Part shown: piece after piece, positions 8,393 through 16,899 of the stretch
Layout of the letters: each line of letters opens with the position of its first letter
Numbering within the stretch: position 1 is the stretch's first letter
Source of the DNA: Streptococcus oralis subsp. tigurinus
GTDB taxonomy: Bacteria; Bacillota; Bacilli; Lactobacillales; Streptococcaceae
Reading direction: 5' to 3'
NCBI RefSeq assembly: GCF_002356415.1
Contig: NZ_AP018338.1
Coordinates: forward strand, 992,001 to 1,056,000
Length of the DNA: 64,000 bases
Position numbers and translations under genes: made by a program
Notes under the pieces: model-generated
Told to the model about the DNA's origin: nothing
Databases searched by the model: none
Seen by the model: only the letters and a program-made list of their open reading frames with translations

Positions 8393-8959
8393 CTATTGCA
8401 TCTCTTCCATCGCTTCTTTAATATATCCTTCTACATCTTCAATCTCTAAAAACGATGGGTCTAAGTGACACAAGAAGTGCCAATCTTCGGTGCCACGTAT
8501 TCTGTAGAGAATCGCTTCACCATCTTCACTTCCGAAAAAGCTTCTGTCGACTTCATATCCACTGCCTTCTAAAAAGTCTTTTGCCTTACGGAAGTTTGCT
8601 TCTCTGGCTTCGATATAGGCTTTCACTTCATCGTTATTCACTACATAAGCATCGACTTTTGTAGCTCCTTCGACCACTTTATCGTTTTTAACGGATAGAT
8701 TCGAAATCTCTTTCCAAATAATCTCGACATTTTCCTCAGGTTCAAATGAGAATCTAGATAAAGGGACAATATTCCCATTAAAGACAATTTCCATATAATC
8801 CGGCAAGTGTTTAGGGTTAAAATACTCCACTTCAAACCCATCTTCGTTTTCTAGAGTATACCCCGGGATTTGAGCGACAAATGCTTTCCCTTCTTCTAAA
8901 GTCTCAAAAATGACTAAATCCTTTGAGTAATCACTTTGATACAATTTCAATATAACCAT
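8393..8959 (-). CDS. Hypothetical acidic protein
   Basis: A 188-residue soluble, acidic protein with no signal peptide or membrane segment. The C-terminal part (SGYEVDRSFFGSEDGEAILY, then DWHFLCHLDPSFLEIED) could be a ligand-binding alpha/beta domain, but no family is recognised. The ribosome site before the ATG is weak. It lies downstream of the ADP-ribosylglycohydrolase gene in the same direction, 46 bases away, so the two may share a transcript. Confidence 0.6.
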   Translation of the reverse strand: MVILKLYQSDYSKDLVIFETLEEGKAFVAQIPGYTLENEDGFEVEYFNPKHLPDYMEIVFNGNIVPLSRFSFEPEENVEIIWKEISNLSVKNDKVVEGATKVDAYVVNNDEVKAYIEAREANFRKAKDFLEGSGYEVDRSFFGSEDGEAILYRIRGTEDWHFLCHLDPSFLEIEDVEGYIKEAMEEMQ

Positions 8960-9005
8960 CGATAATCATCAATCTTTCATTATTGGTCCGCATAACGCCT
9001 ATCTA

Positions 9006-9860
9006 TTATTTTATTACAACCGTTTCTCCCCATCGTCTAAGCACTTCTTTTAAAGGCTCATCCAAATAAGTATAAACTTTGTCTTGAATCCACTCAGGAA
9101 TTCCATAAGCCGCCTCTGCTATGCTCCCTGTGATGGCAGCGAGAGTGTCACTATCTCCGCCGAGAGAAATAGCATTTCTGATAGCATCTTCGAAGTCTGT
9201 ACTTTCAAGAAAGGCAATGATAGCTTGAGGTACCGTATCCTGGCAAGTTTCATTGAAACGATAAGTAGGACGAATTTCATCTAGTGATTGAGAAAGGTTA
9301 TACCCATACTCCTGCTCTATGTGTTCCTTGATGAATCTCTTACACTCCGTAGGGTTGTCGTTGATCGGTTTTCCATAGTCGCTACTGTAACCTCCAAAGT
9401 AATAACGACACATAAAGATAGCATCAGACGTCGCCATAGCTCCTTTGATCCCCTCTGGATGGTTATGAGTCACCTCTGCAGAAAGTCGTGCAAGAGCTCT
9501 TCTGGACGGCCAAGCTCCCGTTCGTGCACAGAAACTACAATCCATGGCCCAGGCACATGGAGAAACACGCATTGCCGAGCCATTGCCAAAGCTATTATAA
9601 GGTTCTCGATCGTTGCCATCAACCCAATTACCAAATCTTGCACCGTATCCTGCATCAGGATACATTCTACCATACTTCTTCATGGCATCAATGAAGTCAT
9701 TCTTCTGACCGCCATTCATAATTGCTTCTGCCACAGCACAGGTCATCACCGTATCATCTGTGAAAAAACAATCCTCACGAAATAATGGAAAGTCTTTCGT
9801 TTTGATATTATTCCATTCGTAAACAGAACCAACAATGTCTCCAACTATTGCTCCAAGCAT
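9006..9860 (-). CDS. ADP-ribosylglycohydrolase (DraG/ARH family)
   Basis: A 284-residue enzyme expected to remove ADP-ribose from modified proteins or nucleic acids. The di-metal site motifs of the family are visible: GAIVGDIVGS at the N-terminus, FTDDTVMT near residue 33, and GGDSDTLAAITG near residue 234. The cytoplasmic location and length fit. The start ATG has AAGGAGGA upstream. It is flanked by a SAP-like protein gene upstream and an unknown acidic protein downstream, all leftward. No ADP-ribosyltransferase is visible in the window, so its target may be a host- or phage-derived modification, or ADP-ribose metabolism. Confidence 0.9.
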   Translation of the reverse strand: MLGAIVGDIVGSVYEWNNIKTKDFPLFREDCFFTDDTVMTCAVAEAIMNGGQKNDFIDAMKKYGRMYPDAGYGARFGNWVDGNDREPYNSFGNGSAMRVSPCAWAMDCSFCARTGAWPSRRALARLSAEVTHNHPEGIKGAMATSDAIFMCRYYFGGYSSDYGKPINDNPTECKRFIKEHIEQEYGYNLSQSLDEIRPTYRFNETCQDTVPQAIIAFLESTDFEDAIRNAISLGGDSDTLAAITGSIAEAAYGIPEWIQDKVYTYLDEPLKEVLRRWGETVVIK

Positions 9861-9900
9861 AAGATTCCTCCTTATGAACTATTGGTTGAGACTGACATTT

Positions 9901-10518
9901 CTACTTGCCATACTCTTTTATTTTATCAGCATATTCAGTCAAAAGATTTTTTGAATAAATTTTTTCATTACTTGAATTTCTTACTTCTTTCCAAAGAATA
10001 GAAGCTACTTTTAGTTTATTCGAGTAATTGTGACTATTTTCGTCTGCACAGAAATCCTTTAGAAATTGGTTCCACTGACAAACTGAATGATCATACTTGG
10101 CATAATCTGAATTTCCATAATAAACTTTTAGCATATCCTGTATTGTGAAACTCAAATCATTGTCACTTTTTACTTTTCTCCAAGCAGTAGCCATATCAGC
10201 AGTAAATTTAAACGGTGAAACCTCTGTTAAAGTTGAGAAATATTCTCTAAAGTGTGCATTAAAAGAGAATCCACATTCAAGTAAGGGAGTATTTAAGGTA
10301 AGGACTTCGACTCGTTTCTTATTCCTTTTTATTGATGATTTTTTAATCAAATTACCCTTAAAGTACTGCTCAATAATATCATTCAGTTCTTGTTTTGTCC
10401 CTCTATATTCAAGTCCTAATGACTTGCATATCTGTGAAAGTTCATCACGGTACCAATAGTACTTATTAAATTCATCAAAGGATACGATTTTGTCAAACTC
10501 AGGTCTACTCTCTATCAA
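9901..10518 (-). CDS. SAP-domain-like protein
   Basis: A 205-residue soluble, basic protein. Residues about 27 to 55 (RDELSQICKSLGLEYRGTKQ followed by ELNDIIEQYFKG) fit the SAP helix-extension-helix nucleic-acid-binding pattern, followed by a basic linker (KKSSIKRNKKR). The C-terminal half has aromatic-rich helices typical of the SAP/DUF6434 proteins of Firmicutes. It starts with TTG, justified by a perfect AGGAGG seven bases upstream. The ADP-ribosylglycohydrolase follows 40 bases downstream. A DNA- or RNA-associated function is likely; its exact job is unknown. Confidence 0.65.
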   Translation of the reverse strand: MIESRPEFDKIVSFDEFNKYYWYRDELSQICKSLGLEYRGTKQELNDIIEQYFKGNLIKKSSIKRNKKRVEVLTLNTPLLECGFSFNAHFREYFSTLTEVSPFKFTADMATAWRKVKSDNDLSFTIQDMLKVYYGNSDYAKYDHSVCQWNQFLKDFCADENSHNYSNKLKVASILWKEVRNSSNEKIYSKNLLTEYADKIKEYGK

Positions 10519-10600
10519 TATTTTACCTCCTTCCTCAAAAATAGTTTAGGTTTTCATCTTAAAATAATGGAGTTTTAGTTTCTTTGTTTTGAGAATTATC

Positions 10601-10758
10601 CACGTTTCACTAACAAACTTACACACGGCGGTTCGGACTTACCGTATCATTTCGTTAGATTCCCTCCTAATTCTACGAGTCCTATCGCATGGGCCGAACA
10701 TCCACTTCTACTTCACTGATGAATTAGTTCGAACAAGCAGTGATACGGCCTCAACATG
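10601..10758 (-). repeat. rlmD 3'-end repeat (att scar with flanking DNA)
   Basis: This stretch matches the end of the intact rlmD and its downstream DNA (about 18,499-18,658) along its whole length, in the same orientation. The coding part (10708-10758) reads [16 protein letters not shown] and a stop. The shared flank includes the motif TTACCGTATCATTTCGT. Similarity ends abruptly at the CAACATGA of the HVE codons, exactly where the short scars also begin. I see no gene in 10,519-10,880 besides this repeat. Confidence 0.8.
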
Positions 10759-10880
10759 AAACGAGTGAACACTAAGTATGTTAAGTAAATCTGTTTATAT
10801 GTAGAAACATGTCTATAACGCTTTTAAGGATAGCACAAGATTGTCGTTAAAAGGTATTACCTAGACAAACTAGAATTTGT

Positions 10881-11501
10881 TCATTTTATTAAATCAGCTA
10901 TTTCTTTCTTCCCATACGCTTTTACATTCTGAATTACATTCTGTTTCCTCTTTATTGATTCAAACAATGATATATCTAGTACATTTGCGAATTCTGCAAA
11001 CTGAACCTGCCCGATTCTTCTTATTTCTTTAAGTTTCTCAGCATCTCTTACCTTTCTCTCTGCCTCACTTTTGGGGTATCCTTGCCCAAATGGCTCCGAG
11101 ACAAGAGCTTCTATTGTTTTTTCAAGATTTTCAGTACCTGACCATGTATAATCTTCACCTAATGGTAATGATATCGCATTTCCATTATTAATCTGAGCAA
11201 ATAAATAGGCATCATTCGGTGTAGGTGCATACCCGCAAATGACATCAGGCATACTATTACAAGCAAGCATCATTCCTTGTCCGGAAGAACAGCCCGTAAC
11301 AACGAAATCAACTGTCCTACTTGCCAACAAGATACCTACAAGAATAGAAATCTCTATATACGAATATTTTTCATTTTCTTCTATCGTACAGCCAAAATTT
11401 ATAACCTCAGATTTCTTTGGAGCATACTTTAATACAGCATCATAGATTATTTGATTTTTGGTCGCTTGCGAACTTGCTTGAATAACTCCAATTCTCATCA
11501 T
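10881..11501 (-). CDS. RpiB/LacA/LacB-family sugar-phosphate isomerase-like protein
   Basis: A 206-residue member of the RpiB/LacAB family, which interconverts aldose and ketose phosphates. Recognisable features are the N-terminal MRIGVIQASSQATKNQII, the segment VDFVVTGCSSGQGMMLACN (equivalent to the GTGxG loop of LacA/RpiB) and ICGYAPTPNDAYLFAQINN. The C-terminus is longer than LacA or LacB. The ribosome site AGGGGAA precedes the double ATG. It stands alone between two rlmD-tail scars, with no sugar transporter beside it, so its substrate is unclear and it may have been captured as a single-gene module. Confidence 0.8.
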   Translation of the reverse strand: MMRIGVIQASSQATKNQIIYDAVLKYAPKKSEVINFGCTIEENEKYSYIEISILVGILLASRTVDFVVTGCSSGQGMMLACNSMPDVICGYAPTPNDAYLFAQINNGNAISLPLGEDYTWSGTENLEKTIEALVSEPFGQGYPKSEAERKVRDAEKLKEIRRIGQVQFAEFANVLDISLFESIKRKQNVIQNVKAYGKKEIADLIK

Positions 11502-11603
11502 TTCCCCTGTTACTTCTAATTTAATTATTTCTTTTTCTTTGGTTTGGGTGCCGGTAATGTATCATACTTCGAATTGAACAAGCCTTTGTTTTTTACACTT
11601 TAT

Positions 11604-11657
11604 TTACTTATCGGGTGCAACTTTTGACATCAATACAACACATTCAACGTGTGGAGT
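11604..11657 (-). other. rlmD-type 3'-end scar (att-like)
   Basis: Minus-strand codons read TPHVECVVLMSKVAPDK and then TAA, the typical C-terminus of an RlmD/TrmA-family methyltransferase from a different lineage than the local intact gene. No upstream coding part is present. It marks another module boundary. Confidence 0.7.
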
Positions 11658-12054
11658 TAGTCAACATCTATATTATATAACGAAAGTGATAGAGTTGTTT
11701 TAAAAATTAAACTTTAGAATGAAAATATTTAAAAAAAGTAGATCACTTTTAGAAGTGTCCTACTTGTATTATTTTCATTTAAAAAGGAATAAATCCTCAA
11801 CAAAAGGGTTTACTCCCGCGCCTGCGGGAAGGACAGAAAAGAAATGGCGCCAAATCAAGGTTTTATTATTGAAATTTACCAGAAAATACCCACTCTTTTT
11901 TTACTTACAATTATTTTAATAAAAAGAACTCGCCTGTCAAATAAAACGTTAATGTATATCATCTTTGTCTATCTTAGTTATTATGTTTTTCAAATCTGAT
12001 TTGAGCATTTCTTTTACTTATCTTAGTTTCACTCATTTTAGAAATAGAATTCTA
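11658..12054. other. AT-rich gap without a convincing gene
   Basis: Between the att-like scar and the IS110 transposase I see only a small GC-rich hairpin (CCCGCGCCTGCGGG near 11,814). The 66-codon frame around it (11,719-11,919) has no ribosome site and no recognisable protein pattern. Confidence 0.5.
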
Positions 12055-12062
12055 CTAATGTC

Positions 12063-13265
12063 ATGCGTGCAGTATTTGGAATTGATGTAAGTAAGACAAG
12101 TTCTGAGGTGGCAATTTTAGTCAACGGTGAGAAGGTTCATGGCTATACCATACTCAATGATGCCATTGGATTCAATCGCCTGTTGGGGGACTTGAAAACA
12201 GTTCATAACCCTGAGATTATATTTGAGGCCACAGGCGTCTATTCTCGACGTCTTCAGGCCTTTCTTGAGGAATATGGTTACGCTTACACACGGCTAAATC
12301 CTCTGAAAGCTAAGAAGCAATTGGACAGTCTGCGAGTTCGTAAAACAGATAAAATTGACGCTGAAAAGTTAGCTAAATCTCAGCTTGTGCACAATCGTAA
12401 ACCAACTTACGTGCAGGAAGAAGTTTATCAACACCTTCGTGATTTAAGCCGTTTCTATCAAAATCTGACAGAAGACCTTGTTCGAGCTAAAAACCGTCTG
12501 CACAAGGTCCTACAAATCACCTTTCCTGAATTGGAAAATCTCTTATCCACACCAACTGGCGAGCAATATTGGAACTTAGTGATGGCTTTTCCATGCAAAG
12601 AGTTTGTATTAAGACTATCTCAAAGTGACTTGTGTGAGATTATCCGTCAATCTACCTCCAAACGCATCTCTGAAAAGCGTATTGCTTACCTGACTGATAA
12701 ACTTATAAAACTCGCTAAACAATCTTTTTGTGTGGTCAAGAAAACCTCTCCAATGCTTGAAGAGGTTCGTTACTATGCTCAAGAATTGCTTCGTCTTTCT
12801 GATCGCAGACAAGTTGTCCTAAACGACATGGTAGCTCTAGCTCAGCCTTTACCAGAGTATGACATCTTACGGTCAATTCCTGGCATCGCAGAAACCATAG
12901 CGACTTCTATCATTGGCGAATTGGGAAATTTTCGTCGCTTTCACTCTACCAATCAAATCAACGCTTTTATTGGCATTGACCTGAGACACTATGAATCTGG
13001 GAACTTTCTCGCCAAGGAACACATCACTAAACGAGGTAATCCCTATGCCAGAAAAATCTTGTTCAAGTGCATTCACAACATCGCTTCAGCTAGTCATACC
13101 AATCCCTGCCATATCGCTGACTTGTATGAGAAACGAAAAAGACAATCGACAATAGCTTCAACTAAGCCACATACGATTGCCTCTATACATCGTCTCATTC
13201 GAACAATGTATTACCTCATTACGCATAACAAACTTTACGATTACTCTTTGACCCAAAATCGATAA
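12063..13265 (+). CDS. IS110-family transposase (DEDD)
   Basis: A full-length 400-residue IS110 recombinase. The N-terminal RuvC-like DEDD site is visible as FGIDVSK (Asp), IIFEATGVYSRRL (Glu) and RKTDKIDAEKLA (Asp-Asp). The C-terminal Transposase_20 domain contains LRSIPGIAETIATSIIGELG and the HYESGNF…KRGN segment, which would hold the catalytic serine. IS110 enzymes are directed by an element-encoded bridge RNA. No ribosome site precedes the ATG here, unlike copy 2 (AAGAGG), so this intact frame may be poorly translated and the copy may be inactive unless supplied from elsewhere. Confidence 0.92.
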   Translation: MRAVFGIDVSKTSSEVAILVNGEKVHGYTILNDAIGFNRLLGDLKTVHNPEIIFEATGVYSRRLQAFLEEYGYAYTRLNPLKAKKQLDSLRVRKTDKIDAEKLAKSQLVHNRKPTYVQEEVYQHLRDLSRFYQNLTEDLVRAKNRLHKVLQITFPELENLLSTPTGEQYWNLVMAFPCKEFVLRLSQSDLCEIIRQSTSKRISEKRIAYLTDKLIKLAKQSFCVVKKTSPMLEEVRYYAQELLRLSDRRQVVLNDMVALAQPLPEYDILRSIPGIAETIATSIIGELGNFRRFHSTNQINAFIGIDLRHYESGNFLAKEHITKRGNPYARKILFKCIHNIASASHTNPCHIADLYEKRKRQSTIASTKPHTIASIHRLIRTMYYLITHNKLYDYSLTQNR

Positions 13266-13288
13266 GACTGTCTATGTCGTATTATTGT

Positions 13289-13326
13289 AACACCTTGTTT
13301 CAAAAAATACCAGATGAGGTGTTTTT
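13289..13326 (+). terminator. Terminator after the IS110 transposase
   Basis: ACACCT pairs with AGGTGT across a 21-base loop, followed by TTTTTT. Confidence 0.55.
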
Positions 13327-13359
13327 TAGCATGCCCTTTTATGGCTCAAAAAGTGTTAA

Positions 13360-13398
13360 AAATAAGACAGTAACCTCGGAATAGCTACTGTCTTATCT
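13360..13398 (-). terminator. Terminator of the P-type ATPase gene
   Basis: Minus-strand ATAAGACAGTA pairs with TACTGTCTTAT, followed by a T-rich run just downstream of the ATPase stop codon. Confidence 0.75.
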
Positions 13399-13404
13399 CA
13401 TTTT

Positions 13405-16209
13405 TCACTTAAAGCCTTGACAGACTTGACAAATGGTAGAAAATAAGCGATATCTGATTTCTTCCAAAGCCATAATAACAAAGGGACAAGCAAGTAAATA
13501 GAGCCAATCATCAAGTCCAATTGGGGCTGTGTTAAATAGCGTGTGGAAGAGCGGTAGATAAGATAGGATAATAAAGAGAACAATTTCTAGAACAATTCCT
13601 AAGCTAATAATCCTATTAGCAAAAAGTTTAACTTGGAATATAGAGCCCCTACCCTTACGACTATTCATGGCCATACCAATCTGAGTAAAGATAATCGCTC
13701 CCAAAGTCATGGTGGTTGCCTCTCGATAGAGGGGACCTGAGCTAGCCAGATGGTTTAAATTTCCTTGATTTACCCAATAATTAAGGAAGAAAGCACCCAT
13801 AGCCAAGGTTGCTTCAATCAATCCATACCAGACAAAAGCTTTAAGCAATAGTTGGCGATTAAGTAAGCGGTCCGATAAACGTCTTGGTGGCTTGTCCATC
13901 ACTCCTTCTTCAGGTGGTTCAACCCCCAATCCCAAAGCAGGTACCATATCTGTTCCTAAGTCAATAGCTAGGATTTGCATAACGGTTAAAGGAAGAGGAA
14001 TGCGCCCCAAAGAGAACAAGAAGAAGGCAGATGGTACAGCTTCCGGTGTATTGGAATTAAAAATATAGGTCAGGAATTTTTGAATATTTCGATAAACGGC
14101 ACGTCCCTCTTCAACAGCATGGACAATAGAAGCAAAGTGATCATCCGTTAAAATCATATCGGCAGATTCCTTGGCGACGTCAGTTCCGGATATTCCCATA
14201 GCTACCCCGATATCAGCCTTTTTCAGAGCAGGGGCATCATTTACTCCATCACCAGTAACAGCAACAACTTCACCAAGTTCCTGAAGTGCATTGACTACAC
14301 GATATTTTTGTTCAGGGGCTACACGGGCAAAAACAATCTCACCTTTAAGCGCTTCTTTAAGCTGATCGTCATCCATGTCAGCCAGTTCAAGTCCTGAAAC
14401 AACACGCGCATCATCACCCTGCACAATTCCGATTTTCTTGGCAATACTAAGAGCCGTCAAGCCATAGTCACCTGTAACCATGATAATACGAATATTAGCT
14501 CGGTGACATTTTGCAATAGCTTCACGTACACCCTGACGTGGGGGATCACTCATGGCAACAAGACCCAGAAAAACCATATTTTCTTCCAAAGTCTGCATAT
14601 CCCACTTGTCTTCTCCAATATGATCACTTTCTAAGGGCCTATAAGCCACAGCTAAAACACGCAAGCCGTCACGAGCAAATTTATCGTTAGCAGCAAGAAT
14701 AGCCTGACGTTCTGCAGCAGTCATAGATTTGATTGCCCCTTGACCATCATAATAGTCTGAGCAAAGTTCCATCACTTCTTTAGGCGCACCCTTAGTGATG
14801 GAAATATGGTGACTGCCATCTAGACCTTTTTCGAGACTATGTACCGTTGTCATTCGTTTACGATCAGAATCAAAGGGAATTTCTTTGATACGAGGAGCCC
14901 AAGCGTGATTTTCATTTAAATTAATCCCTGCTTTTTCGGCTAAAACATTAAGACAAGCCTCAGTCGGATCACCTAAAATCGTATAATTGGGATTATCAGC
15001 ACTAGGTTCCACAACCTGTGCATTACTAGCCAAATGAGAAAAGCGAACCAAACGATTCACGAGGTCATTCTCCTTCAGAGAAACAGGGCGGCCATCCTTC
15101 TCAATATGCCCTTCTGGTGCATAACCTAGTCCAGTTACCTCATAATTACCTGACAAGGTCCATAAATGATTAACTGTCATGGCGTTTTGAGTTAGGGTCC
15201 CTGTTTTATCTGAGCAAATAACAGAGGTCGCTCCAAGAGTCTCAACCGAAGACAACTTCTTAACCAAAGCATGATCCTTAGCCATGCGCTGAACGGCCAT
15301 GGCTAGAGATAGGGTAACCGTGGGAAGAAGCCCCTCAGGAATAAAGGCAACAATCATACCCAGGGCAAAGATAAAGGATTGAGACAAAGGTTGGTGAACA
15401 AATAGGGTTGCTGCAACCATAAAGAAGAGACCAATAGAGACTGCAATTACTGAAATTTGCTTGGTCAAATGATCTAATTCTTTCTGAAGAGGGCTTTTTT
15501 CCTGAGTAAGGTTTTGTGTCAAATCTGCAATTTGTCCAAACTCTGTTTCCATTCCGATAGCAGATACTATAAAACACCCAGACCCAGAAGAAACTGTAGT
15601 TCCAGCAAACACCATATTGTCATATTCTAACTCGGTTTTTTCAGGATCTAAATCCGCTTGGTCTGACTTGTAAATAGGGCTAGACTCACCAGTAAGAGCA
15701 GACTGATTAACTCGCAAATCTGTCACGGCAATCAAGCGTCCATCTGCAGAAATACGGTCTCCTTCTTCAATGAAAACCAAGTCCCCTGGCACCAAGTCCT
15801 GAGCAAGAATCTTATCTTCCTTCCCATCCCGAAGAACCCGTGTGTAAGATGGAAGAAGCTTATTAAGGGCTGCCGTAGCCTGACTTGCTCTATATTCTTG
15901 AATAAAACTAAAGAGACCATTAATAATGTTGACCAACCAGATAGCAATCCCCAACTCTAGACTATGAGAAAGCATAGCGATAAAGCCACCAACCCACAAT
16001 AAGAGGGCCATGAGACTGGTAAAATGTCTGACAAAAGTCAACCAAATAGGTTCTTGTTTACTCTCCTTTAATTGGTTAGGCCCGTAAGTCGCCTGCCTTT
16101 TCTGGACTTCTTGTGAGTTTAAGCCTTGAGGACTTGTTTGCAACACCTGATAAACCTGATCAGGGGCACAGGTCCCTAATTTAGCACCTTTCTGACTAGA
16201 ATTACTCAT
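13405..16209 (-). CDS. Type II P-type cation-transporting ATPase
   Basis: A 934-residue membrane pump using ATP to move cations. All hallmark motifs are present: actuator TGES near residue 173, phosphorylation site SDKTGTLT near 333, MVTGD in the P-domain and GDGVNDAPALKKADIGVAMG near 653. About ten transmembrane helices are expected. The M4 motif IPEGLLPTVTLSLA and M6 motif AIDLGTDMVPALGLG are closer to Na+/K+- or Na+-type ATPases than to the SERCA-type Ca2+ pump, so Na+, K+ or Ca2+ are all possible. An N-terminal cation-ATPase domain (VYQVLQTSPQGLNSQEVQKR) is present. The ribosome site GAGGAAAGG supports the start. It is an isolated cargo gene, bracketed by IS110 copies on both sides. Confidence 0.92.
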   Translation of the reverse strand: MSNSSQKGAKLGTCAPDQVYQVLQTSPQGLNSQEVQKRQATYGPNQLKESKQEPIWLTFVRHFTSLMALLLWVGGFIAMLSHSLELGIAIWLVNIINGLFSFIQEYRASQATAALNKLLPSYTRVLRDGKEDKILAQDLVPGDLVFIEEGDRISADGRLIAVTDLRVNQSALTGESSPIYKSDQADLDPEKTELEYDNMVFAGTTVSSGSGCFIVSAIGMETEFGQIADLTQNLTQEKSPLQKELDHLTKQISVIAVSIGLFFMVAATLFVHQPLSQSFIFALGMIVAFIPEGLLPTVTLSLAMAVQRMAKDHALVKKLSSVETLGATSVICSDKTGTLTQNAMTVNHLWTLSGNYEVTGLGYAPEGHIEKDGRPVSLKENDLVNRLVRFSHLASNAQVVEPSADNPNYTILGDPTEACLNVLAEKAGINLNENHAWAPRIKEIPFDSDRKRMTTVHSLEKGLDGSHHISITKGAPKEVMELCSDYYDGQGAIKSMTAAERQAILAANDKFARDGLRVLAVAYRPLESDHIGEDKWDMQTLEENMVFLGLVAMSDPPRQGVREAIAKCHRANIRIIMVTGDYGLTALSIAKKIGIVQGDDARVVSGLELADMDDDQLKEALKGEIVFARVAPEQKYRVVNALQELGEVVAVTGDGVNDAPALKKADIGVAMGISGTDVAKESADMILTDDHFASIVHAVEEGRAVYRNIQKFLTYIFNSNTPEAVPSAFFLFSLGRIPLPLTVMQILAIDLGTDMVPALGLGVEPPEEGVMDKPPRRLSDRLLNRQLLLKAFVWYGLIEATLAMGAFFLNYWVNQGNLNHLASSGPLYREATTMTLGAIIFTQIGMAMNSRKGRGSIFQVKLFANRIISLGIVLEIVLFIILSYLPLFHTLFNTAPIGLDDWLYLLACPFVIMALEEIRYRLFSTICQVCQGFK

Positions 16210-16296
16210 AATCCTTTCCTCGATTCTAAATCATTAAAACGATTTTATATTTTCGCCCCTATTATACTCCTTTTTCAGAAAAGGTAAAAGAAAAGG

Positions 16297-16342
16297 GCTC
16301 TATAATTTCTGTAGTGGGTAAAACCACCATAGGGATTATGGA
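16297..16342. repeat. Imperfect palindrome, possible IS or MITE end
   Basis: GGCTCTATAATTTCTGTAGT pairs imperfectly with ACCACCATAGGGATTATGGA plus GCC. It lies between the ATPase promoter region and the IS110 copy 2 leader. It resembles terminal repeats of streptococcal insertion sequences, but no transposase goes with it. Confidence 0.5.
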
Positions 16343-16605
16343 GCCTATTTTGCTGTAGAAAACATACTAAGATTAGTAGTGAAGAAATCTCCGACGGGAG
16401 AGAGTACTCACTACTTTTTCTTTATGTTAAAGTAGTGGTGTCTTGTAAAGTCGTAGGGCTCTATGGCGCTAGACGTCGCTTGACAAACTGGCAAGACACC
16501 TTGTTTTAGGTGGAGTTTGATCAAAGTATGTGGGACGCTAAACGTCGCGTATTGAAAATAAAATCACTAAAACATGGAATTATTCAAGACAAAAGAGGTA
16601 ATGTC
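16343..16605 (+). ncRNA. Candidate IS110 leader / bridge-RNA region of copy 2
   Basis: The gene-free 263 bases before the copy 2 transposase start can fold: GTAGTGA at 16,376 pairs with TCACTAC at 16,408, and two similar segments (GGCGCTAGACGTCGC and GGACGCTAAACGTCGC) occur in the right-hand half. IS110 elements carry a structured non-coding end that specifies the guide RNA. Position and structure fit, but the RNA itself is an inference. Confidence 0.35.
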
Positions 16606-16899
16606 ATGCATGCAGTATTTGGAATTGATGTCAGCAAAACAAGTTCTGAGGTGGCAATTTTAGTCAACGGTGAGAAGGTTCATGGCTACACCATACTCAA
16701 TGATGCCTTTGGTTTCAATCGCCTATTGGGCGACTTGAAAACAGTTCATAACCCTGAGATTATATTTGAGGCCACAGGCGTCTATTCTCGACGTCTTCAG
16801 GCCTTTCTTGAGGAATGCGGTTACGCTTATACACGGCTAAATCCACTGGAAGCTAAGAAGCAATTAGACAGTCTGCGAGTTCGTAAAACAGATAAAATT
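16606..16899 (+). pseudogene. Truncated IS110-family transposase, copy 2
   Basis: The first 98 codons match copy 1 closely (MHAVFGIDVSKTSSEVAILV…, ending RVRKTDKIE) and then fuse to unrelated DNA, so the second half of the DEDD site and the serine domain are lost. I use the ATG preceded by AAGAGG; an in-frame ATG 32 codons earlier lies in the non-coding leader and is not needed. The break point falls inside the DUF1211 gene that follows. Confidence 0.85.

Larger units (their letters stand above)
12055..13330 (+). mobile_element. IS110-family element copy 1 (exact ends not resolved)
   Basis: The element carries a full-length transposase and ends near a terminator hairpin. Compared with copy 2, homology on the left begins only at TAATGTC directly before the ATG, so the native upstream region seems lost or replaced. 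IS110 elements have no classical inverted repeats, so the ends cannot be drawn without comparing genomes. Confidence 0.6.

Noticed and set aside
10881..11501. Second lacA or lacB gene
   Set aside because: Only family-level resemblance; length and C-terminus differ and no sugar operon surrounds it.
11719..11919. 66-codon plus-strand ORF
   Set aside because: No ribosome site, low-complexity AT-rich coding, no recognisable protein pattern; probably chance.
16510..16605. Upstream extension of the truncated IS110 transposase
   Set aside because: The extra 32 codons lie in the non-coding leader; the ATG at 16,606 has a good ribosome site and aligns with copy 1.
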